Below are positions 1-9,055 of a DNA stretch of 64,000 nt, piece by piece (the first letter of the stretch is position 1; each line of letters opens with the position of its first letter). The notes below the pieces were generated by a model. It did not search any database. It was not told the DNA's origin and worked only from the letters and a program-made list of their open reading frames with translations. The DNA lies in assembly GCF_030866745.1 (NCBI RefSeq), contig NZ_CP133016.1:682001-746000 (forward strand), given 5' to 3'. The position numbers were made by a program, and so were the translations under genes. The stretch is from Sphingomonas flavescens (GTDB lineage Bacteria; Pseudomonadota; Alphaproteobacteria; Sphingomonadales; Sphingomonadaceae).

Positions 1-76
1 AACCGTAGTCGCCGCCGCCAAGTGACGAGCAGGCGCTGACCGCAAGGGCAGCGAGAGAGAGGAGAAATTTCTTCAC
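1..76 (-). CDS. Lipoprotein, N-terminal fragment (runs off the window)
   Basis: A GTG start at 74-76 on the minus strand opens a frame reading VKKFLLSLAALAVSACSS and then a Gly-rich stretch. It has a short basic n-region, a hydrophobic core and a lipobox (VSAC), so this is the signal peptide of a lipoprotein. A GGAG element sits about 7 nt upstream. It follows the stop of the M48 protease gene by 11 nt and is probably co-transcribed with it. Only about 25 codons are visible, so the function cannot be judged. Confidence 0.6.
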   Translation of the reverse strand, partial: MKKFLLSLAALAVSACSSLGGGDYG

Positions 77-87
77 GGGATCGCTCC

Positions 88-1311
88 TCATCCGGCCATC
101 TGCCGCACCCAGGCAGCATCCGGTGCGTCAGGCTTCATGGTCAGGTAGCGGGCAAAAGCGGCCTTCGCCTCCCCGGCGCGGCCCTGCTTCATCAGGGCGA
201 TGCCGTGCCAGCGCCAAGCGTCCGCCGGCGCATCAGGATAAGCGACCGCAGCGGCATAGCTTTGCGCCGCCCGCGGCTCATCGCCCTTGCGGTTGCGCAG
301 CCGCCAGACCTCGCCCTCGTAGAAGCGCAGCAGGCCGTTCCAGCCATCCTGCGCCAGCGTCTGGATCAGATACTGGCTGGCACCGGGGTCGTTCAGCTTG
401 ACCTGGTCATCGAGCAAGGTCGGGCGGATCGCGGCGATCATATCCAGGTAGCGCGCGCGTCGGGCACCGTACGGCTTGCCGGGCACGGTGATCTCGGCAG
501 CATCGGCGCGCAGGTCAGTCATGCGGGTCACGTCCGAGGGGTGCGTGTCGAACAGCGAGCCGCGGCGTCGGCGTTTACCGCGATAGCGCGCGCTGGCGTC
601 GGCCTCGCCGATCAGCTGCTGCCAGATGTTGGCCATCTCGACCGGCGGGTAGCCGGTGTCGGCGAGAAGCTTCGCGCCCATCGCGTCGGCTTCGGCCTCC
701 ATCAGCCGGCTGTACTGGAACAGCGACAGAATGGTGCCGAGTTGGGCGAGCTGGACGTAATCGCCGAGGTAGACGCCGGCCCCCGCCCCGCCGACACCGG
801 CAAGCATGGCGCCGACCGCGAAGATGTCGCTTTTGCGCTTTTGGTCACGCCAGGAGCGGATCATGTGGCGGCGCAGGAAATGGCCGGACTCGTGCGCGAT
901 GACGCCGGCGAGTTGCGCCTCGTTGCGCATCCGCAGCAGCAGCCCCGAGAAGACCACCGCAAATCCGCTAGGAAACATCATCGCGTTGAAGTCCGGGATG
1001 CGGACCAGATAGATGCGGAAGTCCTTGGCGGCAGGACCGCCGACGGTGCCGATCAGGTTCTGCAGATAGCTGGCCAGCTTTGGATCGTCGACGACCAGGT
1101 TCGAGCCGGCGATCTCCTCCTCCACGCGCTCCATCTGCTGCCACAGGCCGATCTCGTCGCGCTCGGTCGGGCGGTAGCCGGGGCCGATCAGCGGGACCAT
1201 GTCTTGGGGGCGAACGCGCGCGTGCGCGACGCCGGTGTGCAGCGCGGCCGCGGCAAGACCGCCGCCGACGAGCAGCGAGCGCCGGCTAAGCGCATCGCAG
1301 CGCAGGCACAT
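88..1311 (-). CDS. M48 family zinc metalloprotease with C-terminal TPR
   Basis: 407 residues. The N-terminus carries a twin-arginine-like signal (SRRSLLVGG, residues 9-17) followed by a hydrophobic stretch ending VAHA near residue 31. The zinc motif HESGH lies at 140-144 and the third-ligand region MEAEADAMG at about 204-212, as in the BepA/LoiP-type periplasmic M48 peptidases. The last ~80 residues look like a tetratricopeptide segment (SYAAAVAYPDAPADAWRWHG), again as in BepA, which helps outer-membrane protein assembly and degrades stalled substrates. The start ATG overlaps the upstream lipoprotein stop by one base (TGATG), so the two are translationally coupled. Peptidase activity is well supported; the exact client is inference. 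Confidence 0.9.
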   Translation of the reverse strand: MCLRCDALSRRSLLVGGGLAAAALHTGVAHARVRPQDMVPLIGPGYRPTERDEIGLWQQMERVEEEIAGSNLVVDDPKLASYLQNLIGTVGGPAAKDFRIYLVRIPDFNAMMFPSGFAVVFSGLLLRMRNEAQLAGVIAHESGHFLRRHMIRSWRDQKRKSDIFAVGAMLAGVGGAGAGVYLGDYVQLAQLGTILSLFQYSRLMEAEADAMGAKLLADTGYPPVEMANIWQQLIGEADASARYRGKRRRRGSLFDTHPSDVTRMTDLRADAAEITVPGKPYGARRARYLDMIAAIRPTLLDDQVKLNDPGASQYLIQTLAQDGWNGLLRFYEGEVWRLRNRKGDEPRAAQSYAAAVAYPDAPADAWRWHGIALMKQGRAGEAKAAFARYLTMKPDAPDAAWVRQMAG

Positions 1312-2093
1312 CAGCGCCGCTCCTGCGCTTGCTGCTGGCGGACGGCACGGCCGGGCTTCATGCGGCCGAGCAGCCGGTCGACCATCTGCGCCGCGCCTTC
1401 GGGCGTGCGAAGGTCGCCGAACTTGATGCCGGGCACTTGGCTGCCGGCCTGGACCACGTTGAACCAGACGACCTCGCCGGTCTTGAGATCGACAAGCGAG
1501 GCGTAGTCGAGCTGTTGCTGGCCGCCGACATTGGGCGCGCAGAAGCCAATGAAGCAGCCGGCGAGCCCGATGACGCCGAGCGCGATGCGGCCACCGGAGG
1601 CAATCTGATCCTCCGCATGGAGAAATAGCGCGTAGTCGAAGCCGGACTTCTGCCCCAGCTTCACAGCGTCCTGTCCAAGCGTCCAGTCGAGTCCCTTGCC
1701 GCGCTTCGTCGGCAGCGTCTCGCCGAGATATTTGTGAAGAACGATCGACTGATCGACGACGTAATTGAGCCGCTCGACCTCGGCGAGCTCCTGCGCGGTG
1801 ACGCCTGGAACTTCGTTGCGGTGCTCGACGATCGTCATCTTGCCGCCGCGACCGGCCTGCTGCGCACGAAGCGCCTCGGTGACGCTGCGGCGTGCCTGCT
1901 CGGTCCAGTCGGCGCGCGGCTCGACCATCCCGCCAGTGGTCAGCGAACCGACGGTGACATCGGGCCGAAGGACGAGCAGCTTGTAGTCGCCCGACGGCGG
2001 CGTGAACTGCATGTCGGCATATTGCCGCGTCTGGACGCAGCCGCCGAGCAACGCGGTCGCCGCCAAGGCCAGCCCAAGTCCCCGTTTACGCAT
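1311..2093 (-). CDS. Predicted lipoprotein, unknown function
   Basis: About 260 residues from the ATG at 2093, chosen because a GGAGAGGGG element lies upstream and the next residues (MRKRGLGLALAATALLGGC) form a clean lipoprotein signal with lipobox LGGC. A longer frame starting at 2120 would place nine extra residues before the signal and is unlikely. The mature part has a Gly/Ala-rich segment (IALGVIGLAGCFIGFCAPN) that could insert into or lie on the membrane. I recognise no catalytic motif. It is the first gene of a three-gene run with the M48 protease, which suggests an envelope quality-control role. Confidence 0.75.
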   Translation of the reverse strand: MRKRGLGLALAATALLGGCVQTRQYADMQFTPPSGDYKLLVLRPDVTVGSLTTGGMVEPRADWTEQARRSVTEALRAQQAGRGGKMTIVEHRNEVPGVTAQELAEVERLNYVVDQSIVLHKYLGETLPTKRGKGLDWTLGQDAVKLGQKSGFDYALFLHAEDQIASGGRIALGVIGLAGCFIGFCAPNVGGQQQLDYASLVDLKTGEVVWFNVVQAGSQVPGIKFGDLRTPEGAAQMVDRLLGRMKPGRAVRQQQAQERR

Positions 2094-2163
2094 GCACGAC
2101 CCCTCTCCACCTGGAGTCATGCCTCAACTGCCGCTGAAAGAAAAGTAGCCTATTTTGAGACAG

Positions 2164-3783
2164 TTAGCGCCTGGGGCAGGTCGTGCCGGGAACGTCCGCA
2201 AGGCAGTGGCCGTCAATGCTGGACGCTTGCACCGGCAGACCGATCATCGAGGCGAGCGTCGGCAGGATGTCGGTCGTTTCCGCACTTCGCTCGACAGTCG
2301 TGCCGGCAACGCCCGGGCGCCAGAAGAGGATCGGCACGCGGCGGTCGTAGTCCCACACCGACCCGTGCGTCGCGACGGCGCGGCTGGTGTCCGCGATAGG
2401 CGTAATATCTCGTTTCAGGGCGACATAGAAATCGCCCGACCGGCCCGCGTGATAGCTCGCACGGACACGCTGGAGCAGCGTCCATTTGACGGGGTCGCCT
2501 TGCGGCATCGGCGTGGCGGCGATCTGCCGTGCGGTGAAGACGGCTTCAACCTGCGGATGCGCGCGGTAGGCCGCGAGTGCCGCCTTCAATAAACGATCGT
2601 GCTCACCTGCGCGAAGGCGCTTGTCGATGTACATGTCGCCGAAACTGCCTTCGCCGAGAAGGCCCGGCCCTGGCAAACCGAGCCTCGCCATCAGCGCCTT
2701 GCCCATGTTCGATACGTTGAGCGCCGGGTCGACGCGGGCAGCGTCGGCCACGCCGGCCAGACGCTCACGCTCCGGAACGTCCTTGCCGCCATGGTCGGCG
2801 GTCAGGGTCACGGCGTAATCGATACCGCGGCTGTCGAGCACCTTAAGGAAGTCGCCGATCTCGCGGTCGAGTTCCGTTAGCTGAAGACACATCTCCTCGC
2901 CTTCCGTGCCGAAGCCGTGGCCCACGTAATCTGTGGCGGACAGGCTGATCGCGAGAAGATCCGGGTCGGCGCGGCGGCCCAGCTGCATCTCGTCGACCAG
3001 CGCCGCCGCAAGCGCGAGCGTGTTGCCGTCGAACTCGGGGGACTGGCGGAAGGCGGTCTGGTCATTGGCGGCGCGGGCGAGCCTGCCGGTACCGACGGGC
3101 TTGCCGCCGCCGGTGACGGGCACCGCGCGGGCCTTGGTCTGGCAGAACGGCGTGGTCTCGAGCGGCTCGCGCGCGGTGGCCAGTCCCTGCGCGGCCAGTG
3201 CGTTGACCTTCGCCACGACGGCGGGCGGCGCGACATTGAGGTCGGTCGAATATTGCTTGCCGGTCCAGTACCAGCGCTGGTCGACGTTGTGCCCGGTCAT
3301 CATGACGGCCGCGCGGTCCTTGCCCGACGCCGCGACGTTTCGGCTGCCCGGCCAGCGCGCCTTCATCAGCTCGCCGAGCGTTGGCACCAGCAGATGCTTC
3401 GGCGACACTTTGTACGCGGTCGAGCTGGTGCCCGGCTGCGTCTCGTCCTCCGCGCAATAGACCGACTTGTCGCTGCGCCCGACCGACTGGTCGATCCAGT
3501 TGTTGGCGATGATACCGGTCCGTGCCGGATGCGATCCGGTGAGGATCGTCGAATGGCCGGGGCAGGTCTCGGTCGCCGCGTGGCTCTGATATCCATTGCG
3601 GAAAACCGTTCCCGACGCGATCCGCGCAAGACCGGCGGTGAACTGCGGGCGGTATTCGTCGAACAGATTGGCCGAAAACTGGTCGACCGAGATGACGACG
3701 AGGAGCTTCGGCGGCCTGGCCGGTTGCGCGAGCGACGCCGAGGCGAACAGGGCCGCGGCGGCGGCGAACAGCTTCAAACGCAT
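2164..3783 (-). CDS. Secreted alkaline phosphatase superfamily enzyme (SPAP/PafA-like)
   Basis: About 539 residues from the ATG at 3783, chosen for an AGAGG element 5 nt upstream; a GTG two codons earlier is the alternative. A signal peptide (LFAAAAALFASASLAQ) is followed by the metal/nucleophile signature SVDQ and ATETCPGHSTILTG, where a Thr serves as nucleophile in the SPAP/PafA group. The other two-metal ligands are visible as SATDYVGHGFG, TADHGG and THGSVWDYDRR. The fold is shared with type I phosphodiesterase/nucleotide pyrophosphatases; members act on phosphomonoesters in the periplasm. The gene starts 9 nt after the gatB stop, so it may be read with gatCAB. No Pho-box was recognised. 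Confidence 0.88.
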   Translation of the reverse strand: MRLKLFAAAAALFASASLAQPARPPKLLVVISVDQFSANLFDEYRPQFTAGLARIASGTVFRNGYQSHAATETCPGHSTILTGSHPARTGIIANNWIDQSVGRSDKSVYCAEDETQPGTSSTAYKVSPKHLLVPTLGELMKARWPGSRNVAASGKDRAAVMMTGHNVDQRWYWTGKQYSTDLNVAPPAVVAKVNALAAQGLATAREPLETTPFCQTKARAVPVTGGGKPVGTGRLARAANDQTAFRQSPEFDGNTLALAAALVDEMQLGRRADPDLLAISLSATDYVGHGFGTEGEEMCLQLTELDREIGDFLKVLDSRGIDYAVTLTADHGGKDVPERERLAGVADAARVDPALNVSNMGKALMARLGLPGPGLLGEGSFGDMYIDKRLRAGEHDRLLKAALAAYRAHPQVEAVFTARQIAATPMPQGDPVKWTLLQRVRASYHAGRSGDFYVALKRDITPIADTSRAVATHGSVWDYDRRVPILFWRPGVAGTTVERSAETTDILPTLASMIGLPVQASSIDGHCLADVPGTTCPRR

Positions 3784-3792
3784 CAGCACCTC

Positions 3793-5265
3793 TTAGGAAT
3801 CGAGCTTGGCGCGCAGCCTCTCGTTGACCACGCCGGGATTGGCCTTGCCGGCCATGGCCTTCATCGTCTGGCCGACGAAGAAGCCGAACAGCTGCTGCTT
3901 GCCCGCCTTGTACTCGGCGACCTTGTCGGCGTTGGCGGCCAGCACCTTGTCGATCTCCGCGTCGATCGCGCCGGTGTCGCTGGTCTGCTTGAGGCCTTCG
4001 CGCTCGACGATGACGTCAGCCGGGTCGCCGCTTTCGAGCATCTTTTCGAAGACCGTCTTGGCGATCGTGCCGCTGATGGTGCCGTCGGCGACGAGCTTCA
4101 GCAATCCGGCCGCATGGGCTGGCGATACCGGGCTCTCCGCAATGGTCGTGCCGAGGCGATTGAGCGCGCCGAACAGCTCGGCAACAACCCAATTCGACGC
4201 CTGCTTGGGATCAACGTCGTTCGAGAGGAGCGCGTCGAACCAGCCCGCGGTCTCGACCTCAGCCGTGAGCACGCCCGCGTTGTAAGGCGAGATGCCCATC
4301 AGCTCGAACCGCTTGCGCTTGGCGTCGGGCAGTTCGGGGATGGACTTGCGGCACTCCTCGAGGAACGCGTCGTCGAGTTCCAGCGGCAGCAGGTCGGGAT
4401 CGGGGAAATAGCGATAGTCGTGCGCGTCCTCCTTAGACCGCAGTGGCCGGGTGACGCCCTTATCCGGGTCGAACAGCCGCGTTTCCTGCGCGACGATGCC
4501 GCCCTCCTCAATCAGCTCGACCTGGCGGCGCGCTTCATGCTCGACCACCTGCATGACGAAGCGGACGCTGTTGACGTTCTTCGTCTCGGTCCGGGTGCCG
4601 AACTCGTCACCGGGCTTGCGCACGCTGACGTTGACGTCCGCGCGCATCGAGCCTTCTTCCATGTTGCCGTCGCACGAGCCGACGTAGCGCAGGATCGAGC
4701 GCAGCTTGCGGAGGTACGCGCCGGCCTCGGCGGGCGAGCGCATGTCGGGGCGCGACACGATCTCCATCAGCGCGACGCCCGAGCGATTGAGGTCGACGTA
4801 ACTCATGGTCGGGTGCTGGTCGTGCATCAGCTTGCCCGCGTCCTGCTCGACGTGGATGCGCTCGATGCCGATGGTCTTCGGATCGGCGCCTTCCGGCTCG
4901 ACCTCGATCTCGCCCTCGCCGACCAGCGGGTGGTAAAGCTGGCTGATCTGATAGCCCTGCGGCAAATCGGCGTAGAAGTAATTCTTCCGGTCGAAGCGCG
5001 ACCATTTGTTGATCTTCGCGTCGATCGCCATGCCCGTGCGCACCGCCTGGCGAATGCACTCGCGGTTGGGCACTGGGAGCATGCCCGGCATCGCCGCGTC
5101 GACCAGGCTGACCTGCGTATTCGGCTCGGCGCCGAACGCGGTCGCCGCGCCCGAGAATAGCTTGGACGCGGTAGCGGTGATCTGCGCGTGGACCTCGAGG
5201 CCGATCACGACCTCCCACTCGCCGGTCTCGCCCTTGATGCGGAAAGGAGCGCCTGCGTCAGCCAT
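3793..5265 (-). CDS. gatB: Asp-tRNA(Asn)/Glu-tRNA(Gln) amidotransferase subunit B
   Basis: About 490 residues. GatB recognises and phosphorylates mischarged Glu-tRNA(Gln)/Asp-tRNA(Asn), then transamidates it with ammonia made by GatA. The N-terminal kinase-like core shows [32 protein letters not shown] and [19 protein letters not shown]; the C-terminal YqeY-like domain runs from about residue 360 to the end. I place the start at the ATG at 5265, which shares one base with the gatA stop (TAATG) and has GGAGAA upstream; in-frame GTG codons lie up to 9 nt earlier. The gene order gatC-gatA-gatB is complete. Confidence 0.97.
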   Translation of the reverse strand: MADAGAPFRIKGETGEWEVVIGLEVHAQITATASKLFSGAATAFGAEPNTQVSLVDAAMPGMLPVPNRECIRQAVRTGMAIDAKINKWSRFDRKNYFYADLPQGYQISQLYHPLVGEGEIEVEPEGADPKTIGIERIHVEQDAGKLMHDQHPTMSYVDLNRSGVALMEIVSRPDMRSPAEAGAYLRKLRSILRYVGSCDGNMEEGSMRADVNVSVRKPGDEFGTRTETKNVNSVRFVMQVVEHEARRQVELIEEGGIVAQETRLFDPDKGVTRPLRSKEDAHDYRYFPDPDLLPLELDDAFLEECRKSIPELPDAKRKRFELMGISPYNAGVLTAEVETAGWFDALLSNDVDPKQASNWVVAELFGALNRLGTTIAESPVSPAHAAGLLKLVADGTISGTIAKTVFEKMLESGDPADVIVEREGLKQTSDTGAIDAEIDKVLAANADKVAEYKAGKQQLFGFFVGQTMKAMAGKANPGVVNERLRAKLDS

Positions 5266-6740
5266 TACCACCACTTCTCCGGCCGGGCGGTGAACCCGGC
5301 GCGTTCTTCGATTGCGAGACCCGCGTTGAGGACCATCTGCTCGTCTAGCTCATTGCCGATCAGGTGCAGGCCGAGCGGAAGCCCCTGCCCGTCCAGGCCG
5401 CCCGGCACGCTCATCGCCGGCAGGCCCGCGAGGCTCGCCGGGACCGCAAACACGTCGTTGAGGTACATCGCCAGCGGATCGGTCGTTTCGCCGATGCCGA
5501 AGGCGGCCGACGGCGCGGTCGGGGTGAGGATGACGTCGCACTGCTCAAAGGCCTTGCGGAAATCCTGCTTGATCAGCGCGCGGACGCGCTGCGCCTTGGT
5601 GAAATAGGCGTCGTAGAAGCCGGCCGACAGAACATAGGTGCCGATCATGATGCGGCGCTTGACCTCCGCACCGAAGCCGTCGGCGCGGGTCGCGGCGTAC
5701 ATGGCGTCGAGATTGCCGCCCTCCGGCGCATCGCGCAGGCCGTACCGGACGCCATCATAACGGGCGAGATTCGACGAGGCTTCGGCGGGTGCAATGATGT
5801 AGTAGGTCGGCAGCGCGTACTTGGTGTGCGGCAGGCTGATCTCGACCGGCGTCGCACCGGCATCCTTCAGCCATTCGATGCCCTGATCCCACAGCGCGTT
5901 GATCTCCGCGGGAACGCCGTCGATGCGATATTCCTTGGGAATGCCGACGCGCTTGCCTTTGAGATCGCTGGACAAACCCGCTTCCCACCGCGGCACCGGC
6001 TGATCGAGCGAGGTCGAATCCTTGGGGTCGAACCCCGCCATGGCTTCGAGCAGGATCGCGCAGTCGCGAACTGTTTTGGCCATCGGCCCCGCCTGATCGA
6101 GCGAGCTGGCGAAGGAGACGATGCCCCAGCGCGAGCAGCGGCCGTAGGTCGGCTTGATGCCGCTAATGCCGACGAACGCGGCCGGCTGACGGATCGAGCC
6201 ACCGGTGTCGGTGCCGGTCACGCCGGGCGCGATGCCTGCCGCAACCGCTGCCGCCGAGCCGCCCGAGGAGCCGCCGGGCGTCAGGCCGACATTACTGCCC
6301 TGGCGCCGCCACGGGCTAATCACCGGGCCGTAGGCGCTGGTCTCGTTCGACGAGCCCATCGCGAACTCGTCCATGTTGAGCTTGCCCAGCATGCCTGCGC
6401 CTGCCTTACGGAGGTTGGCGGTGACCGTGCTTTCGTACGGCGGCTTGAAGCCGCGCAGGATCTTGCTACCCGCCGTGGTGTCGACGCCTTCGGTGGCGAA
6501 CAGGTCCTTGATGCCAAGTGGGATGCCGGCGAGCGATCCGAGCTTGCCTGAGCCACGCGCGCTGTCGGCGGCCTCGGCCGCGGCGAGCGCGTCCTCAGGC
6601 GTTTCGACGGTGTAAGCGTTAAGCGACTTCGCGCCCGCGACCGCCGCGTTGAAGCTGTCGGCGATTTCGCGCGCGCTGAATTCACCGCCACGGAAGCCGT
6701 CGCGCAGTTCGGCAATGGTCTTGGACGTAAGCTCCGACAC
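5265..6740 (-). CDS. gatA: Asp-tRNA(Asn)/Glu-tRNA(Gln) amidotransferase subunit A
   Basis: 491 residues, amidase-signature enzyme that releases ammonia from glutamine for GatB. The catalytic triad is visible: Lys78 in [10 protein letters not shown], the cis-Ser in [16 protein letters not shown] (about 158) and the nucleophile Ser in [11 protein letters not shown] (about 182). The start is GTG and overlaps the gatC stop (TAGTG). The length is normal for the family. Confidence 0.97.
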   Translation of the reverse strand: MSELTSKTIAELRDGFRGGEFSAREIADSFNAAVAGAKSLNAYTVETPEDALAAAEAADSARGSGKLGSLAGIPLGIKDLFATEGVDTTAGSKILRGFKPPYESTVTANLRKAGAGMLGKLNMDEFAMGSSNETSAYGPVISPWRRQGSNVGLTPGGSSGGSAAAVAAGIAPGVTGTDTGGSIRQPAAFVGISGIKPTYGRCSRWGIVSFASSLDQAGPMAKTVRDCAILLEAMAGFDPKDSTSLDQPVPRWEAGLSSDLKGKRVGIPKEYRIDGVPAEINALWDQGIEWLKDAGATPVEISLPHTKYALPTYYIIAPAEASSNLARYDGVRYGLRDAPEGGNLDAMYAATRADGFGAEVKRRIMIGTYVLSAGFYDAYFTKAQRVRALIKQDFRKAFEQCDVILTPTAPSAAFGIGETTDPLAMYLNDVFAVPASLAGLPAMSVPGGLDGQGLPLGLHLIGNELDEQMVLNAGLAIEERAGFTARPEKWW

Positions 6741-7027
6741 TATTCGATCACTTTCGGCACCGCGAAGAAGCCGTGCTGCGCTTCGGGTGCGTTGGCGAGC
6801 ACCTTGTCGCGGATGTCGCCGTCGTTGACGACGTCGTCGCGGAGGCGAAGCTTCTGGTCGATGACCGCGGTGAGCGGCTCGACGCCATCGGTGTTCACCT
6901 CGGCGAGCTGTTCGACCCAGCCGAGGATATTGTTGAGTTCGGGCACCAGCGCCTCGATCTGCGCGTCGTCCATGCCGATGCGCGCGAGCTTGGCGATGTG
7001 CCGGACCTGCTGAGAAGTGACTGACAT
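6740..7027 (-). CDS. gatC: Asp-tRNA(Asn)/Glu-tRNA(Gln) amidotransferase subunit C
   Basis: 95 residues. GatC is the small belt-like subunit that wraps GatA and GatB and stabilises the complex. Typical features are the N-terminal [14 protein letters not shown] helix, the [21 protein letters not shown] segment and the C-terminal [14 protein letters not shown]. It is the first gene of gatCAB. The presence of gatCAB implies that Asn- and/or Gln-tRNA are made indirectly in this organism. Confidence 0.96.
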   Translation of the reverse strand: MSVTSQQVRHIAKLARIGMDDAQIEALVPELNNILGWVEQLAEVNTDGVEPLTAVIDQKLRLRDDVVNDGDIRDKVLANAPEAQHGFFAVPKVIE

Positions 7028-7075
7028 TGCGCCGGGCGGATAGCGGGCGGGTCTCTCAGCGGCAAGCGGTGCGAA

Positions 7076-8335
7076 TTAGTGCGCGATGGTGTCCGAGGCT
7101 GCCGCGGCCAGCTTGAGTTGAGGCACCGGGCCATCCGCAAAGGCGAGCTGGCCGTCGCGCACCGTCGCCGGCAAGTTCAGCAAGTAGACCGGAACGCCCT
7201 CGGTCAGCTGTTGATGATGCTCCGCGGTGTCCCCTGGAGGCGGCAGGTCACCCTTGAGCAGCCAGCGCGCAAGGTCCGCCGCACGTTCGAGGCGAACGCA
7301 ACCGAGGCTGTAGTTGCGCTTGGCCTTGGCGAACAATTCACGGTGCGGCGTGTCGTGGAGGAAGATGTCCTGATCGTTCTCGAAGCTGAACTTCATCGCG
7401 CCCATCATGTTGTTCGTGCCGGGACGCTGGCGGATGAATACCTGCTGTGTGCCGTCCTTCACTGCTTTCCAGTCGATGGTGGCAGGATCGACCGGTTCGG
7501 ACTTCATCCAGTCGGACACGGTCTCGTATCGAGCTGCCTTCAGATACGACACGCCGCGCTTAAGCACGACGGGTGCGACCTTTCGCTGCACCACCTCGTC
7601 GAGGATGTGCCAGTAAGGATTGAAGGTCACGTAATGGATGGTGCCCGCCAGTTCCGGCGTCGGCGAACCGCTCTTCCCGACGACGACCTTCATGCTGTCG
7701 ACGACTTTCCCGTCTTCCAGCATCATCAATTGCGCCGCGCTGATGTCGACAAAAATTGCGCGGCCCGCTGCAGGGATCAGGCGAAGACGGCGAAGGCTCT
7801 CCGCGACCTGCGGGTTCTCCGCGCTGTTCGCCGACAGGGCAGCTGAGCGGAGAGATGCGTAGATCGGATTAACTGCCGCCACCTGGTCGACGTGCGCGCT
7901 CAATGAGGGTGCCTGAGCCGCCGCGTGAAGGATGGCGACCGCGCTTTGCGGTTTGAGCTGACGCGAGGGATCGCCGTATCCGACTTCCGACACTGGAGCC
8001 GCAAGTGCTCGGGCGTAGGTCACCCACGCTTGAGAGATAATGCGGTCGTCCGCGGCTGTCCCGCTTTTGATGGCGGCATCCACCCGATCCGCAAGCTGCG
8101 CCGATTCCGTGACGCCATCAATCCTGGAAGTCCTGATCAGGGCCGCGACGCGCGTCGCCGCGGCACGAGTGCGGTCGTCTGTGAACCAAAGCGGTGCGTT
8201 GTTGCGGGCGTTGTAGAAGGCTTCGACGCCAAGATCGACGGGCGGAGCAAATGGAACCGCTGATTGCTGCCCTTCTTGCGCGACGCATGGGCTGGCGGTG
8301 AGCAGTGCGAGCGAGATGAGAGAATGTCGTCGCAC
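7076..8335 (-). CDS. L,D-transpeptidase (YkuD/YcbB-like)
   Basis: 419 residues, GTG start, with a signal peptide (MRRHSLISLALLTASPCVAQ). The C-terminal half holds the YkuD catalytic domain: FLHDTP near residue 327 and the SxGCVR motif in NYSLGCVRLE with Cys at about 346. The overall layout (long N-terminal part, then a YkuD domain with a YWHILDEVV lid segment) resembles YcbB/LdtD, which makes 3-3 peptidoglycan crosslinks. It stands alone, 49 nt downstream of gatC in the opposite sense of operon order (its stop faces the gatC start). Another L,D-transpeptidase task, such as anchoring proteins to peptidoglycan, cannot be excluded. Confidence 0.92.
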   Translation of the reverse strand: MRRHSLISLALLTASPCVAQEGQQSAVPFAPPVDLGVEAFYNARNNAPLWFTDDRTRAAATRVAALIRTSRIDGVTESAQLADRVDAAIKSGTAADDRIISQAWVTYARALAAPVSEVGYGDPSRQLKPQSAVAILHAAAQAPSLSAHVDQVAAVNPIYASLRSAALSANSAENPQVAESLRRLRLIPAAGRAIFVDISAAQLMMLEDGKVVDSMKVVVGKSGSPTPELAGTIHYVTFNPYWHILDEVVQRKVAPVVLKRGVSYLKAARYETVSDWMKSEPVDPATIDWKAVKDGTQQVFIRQRPGTNNMMGAMKFSFENDQDIFLHDTPHRELFAKAKRNYSLGCVRLERAADLARWLLKGDLPPPGDTAEHHQQLTEGVPVYLLNLPATVRDGQLAFADGPVPQLKLAAAASDTIAH

Positions 8336-8344
8336 GGCGGCTTG

Positions 8345-8947
8345 CTATCTGCAGCGCGGGTGGCGGCCGACGTCGACGGCATTGCTCAGGACGCCGTTGA
8401 CCGTGGTCAATTGGAGGCATTGATAGCCGTTGAACCAGATCGTCGCGTAGCTGTTCGGGCTCGTCGTGAAGCTGTCGACGTTCCGGAAGCCGTTCTTCCG
8501 AAGTCGCTCGTCGGCGCGATTGAAGCCCTTTCCGATCAGGCCGTTGAGAAGGGCCGTCCCACCGCCGATGCCGCCAACCGGCGGGCCCTGATAGCCACCA
8601 CCGCAACGCGGATTGGTGCGGACGTCGCTGACGGACTCAACCCGTCCGCGCGAGGCGATCACCTGCAGGCATTGGCCGGAGCGGTCGCTGGACCAGACCG
8701 ATCCCTCACGGCTGCGGCCGGCATCGAAGCTGTCGACCTGCCGAAAGCCACTGCGGCTGAGTTGATAGCGGGCGCTGCCGTAGTCGCTGCCGACCAGCCG
8801 CCCCCAATTGCCGTAGGCCGGGCCGTTATAGCCGTAGCTGTACGGCTGCTGCGGATACTGCGGCTGCGGATAATATTGGGCATGGGCCGGCGGTACGGTC
8901 AAAGCGGAAGCGGAGAGCGCGAGTGAAAGGCGGGCGGCGGTACGCAT
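8345..8947 (-). CDS. Exported protein with two copies of a Cys-containing module
   Basis: About 200 residues from the ATG at 8947 (AGGGG upstream), preceded by a signal peptide (SLALSASALTVPPAHAQ) and a Tyr/Pro/Gln-rich linker. The rest is an internal duplication: module 1 has GFRQVDSF, GSVW, QCLQV and TNPRC; module 2 has GFRNVDSF, ATIW, QCLQL and RHPRC. Each module has one Cys in QCLQ and one at its end, so one disulfide per module is likely. I do not recognise the family. It ends 9 nt upstream of the L,D-transpeptidase start and may be transcribed with it, suggesting an envelope location. Confidence 0.75.
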   Translation of the reverse strand: MRTAARLSLALSASALTVPPAHAQYYPQPQYPQQPYSYGYNGPAYGNWGRLVGSDYGSARYQLSRSGFRQVDSFDAGRSREGSVWSSDRSGQCLQVIASRGRVESVSDVRTNPRCGGGYQGPPVGGIGGGTALLNGLIGKGFNRADERLRKNGFRNVDSFTTSPNSYATIWFNGYQCLQLTTVNGVLSNAVDVGRHPRCR

Positions 8948-8998
8948 GCGAGACCCCTGCATTGGTGATCCCATGATACTCGCGAGGATTTTCGCAGG

Positions 8999-9032
8999 CA
9001 AAACAAAAGCGGCCCCGGTATCCCGGGGCCGC
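8999..9032 (-). terminator. Rho-independent terminator of the PEP-CTERM gene
   Basis: On the minus strand a perfect 10-bp GC stem (9009-9018 pairing with 9023-9032) with a 4-nt loop is followed by TTTTGTTTTG. It lies 24 nt past the stop of the PEP-CTERM gene and separates it from the next gene. Confidence 0.85.
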
Positions 9033-9055
9033 TCGAATCTTTCGCTGAAGCTGAC

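Noticed and set aside
205..1506. A 433-codon open frame on the plus strand
   Set aside because: It is the antisense shadow of the M48 protease and lipoprotein genes, which have clear motifs and ribosome-binding sites.
2917..5160. A 747-codon open frame on the plus strand
   Set aside because: It is antisense to the phosphatase and gatB genes, is rich in Arg, Asp and Leu, and has no recognisable domain; it results from GC codon bias.
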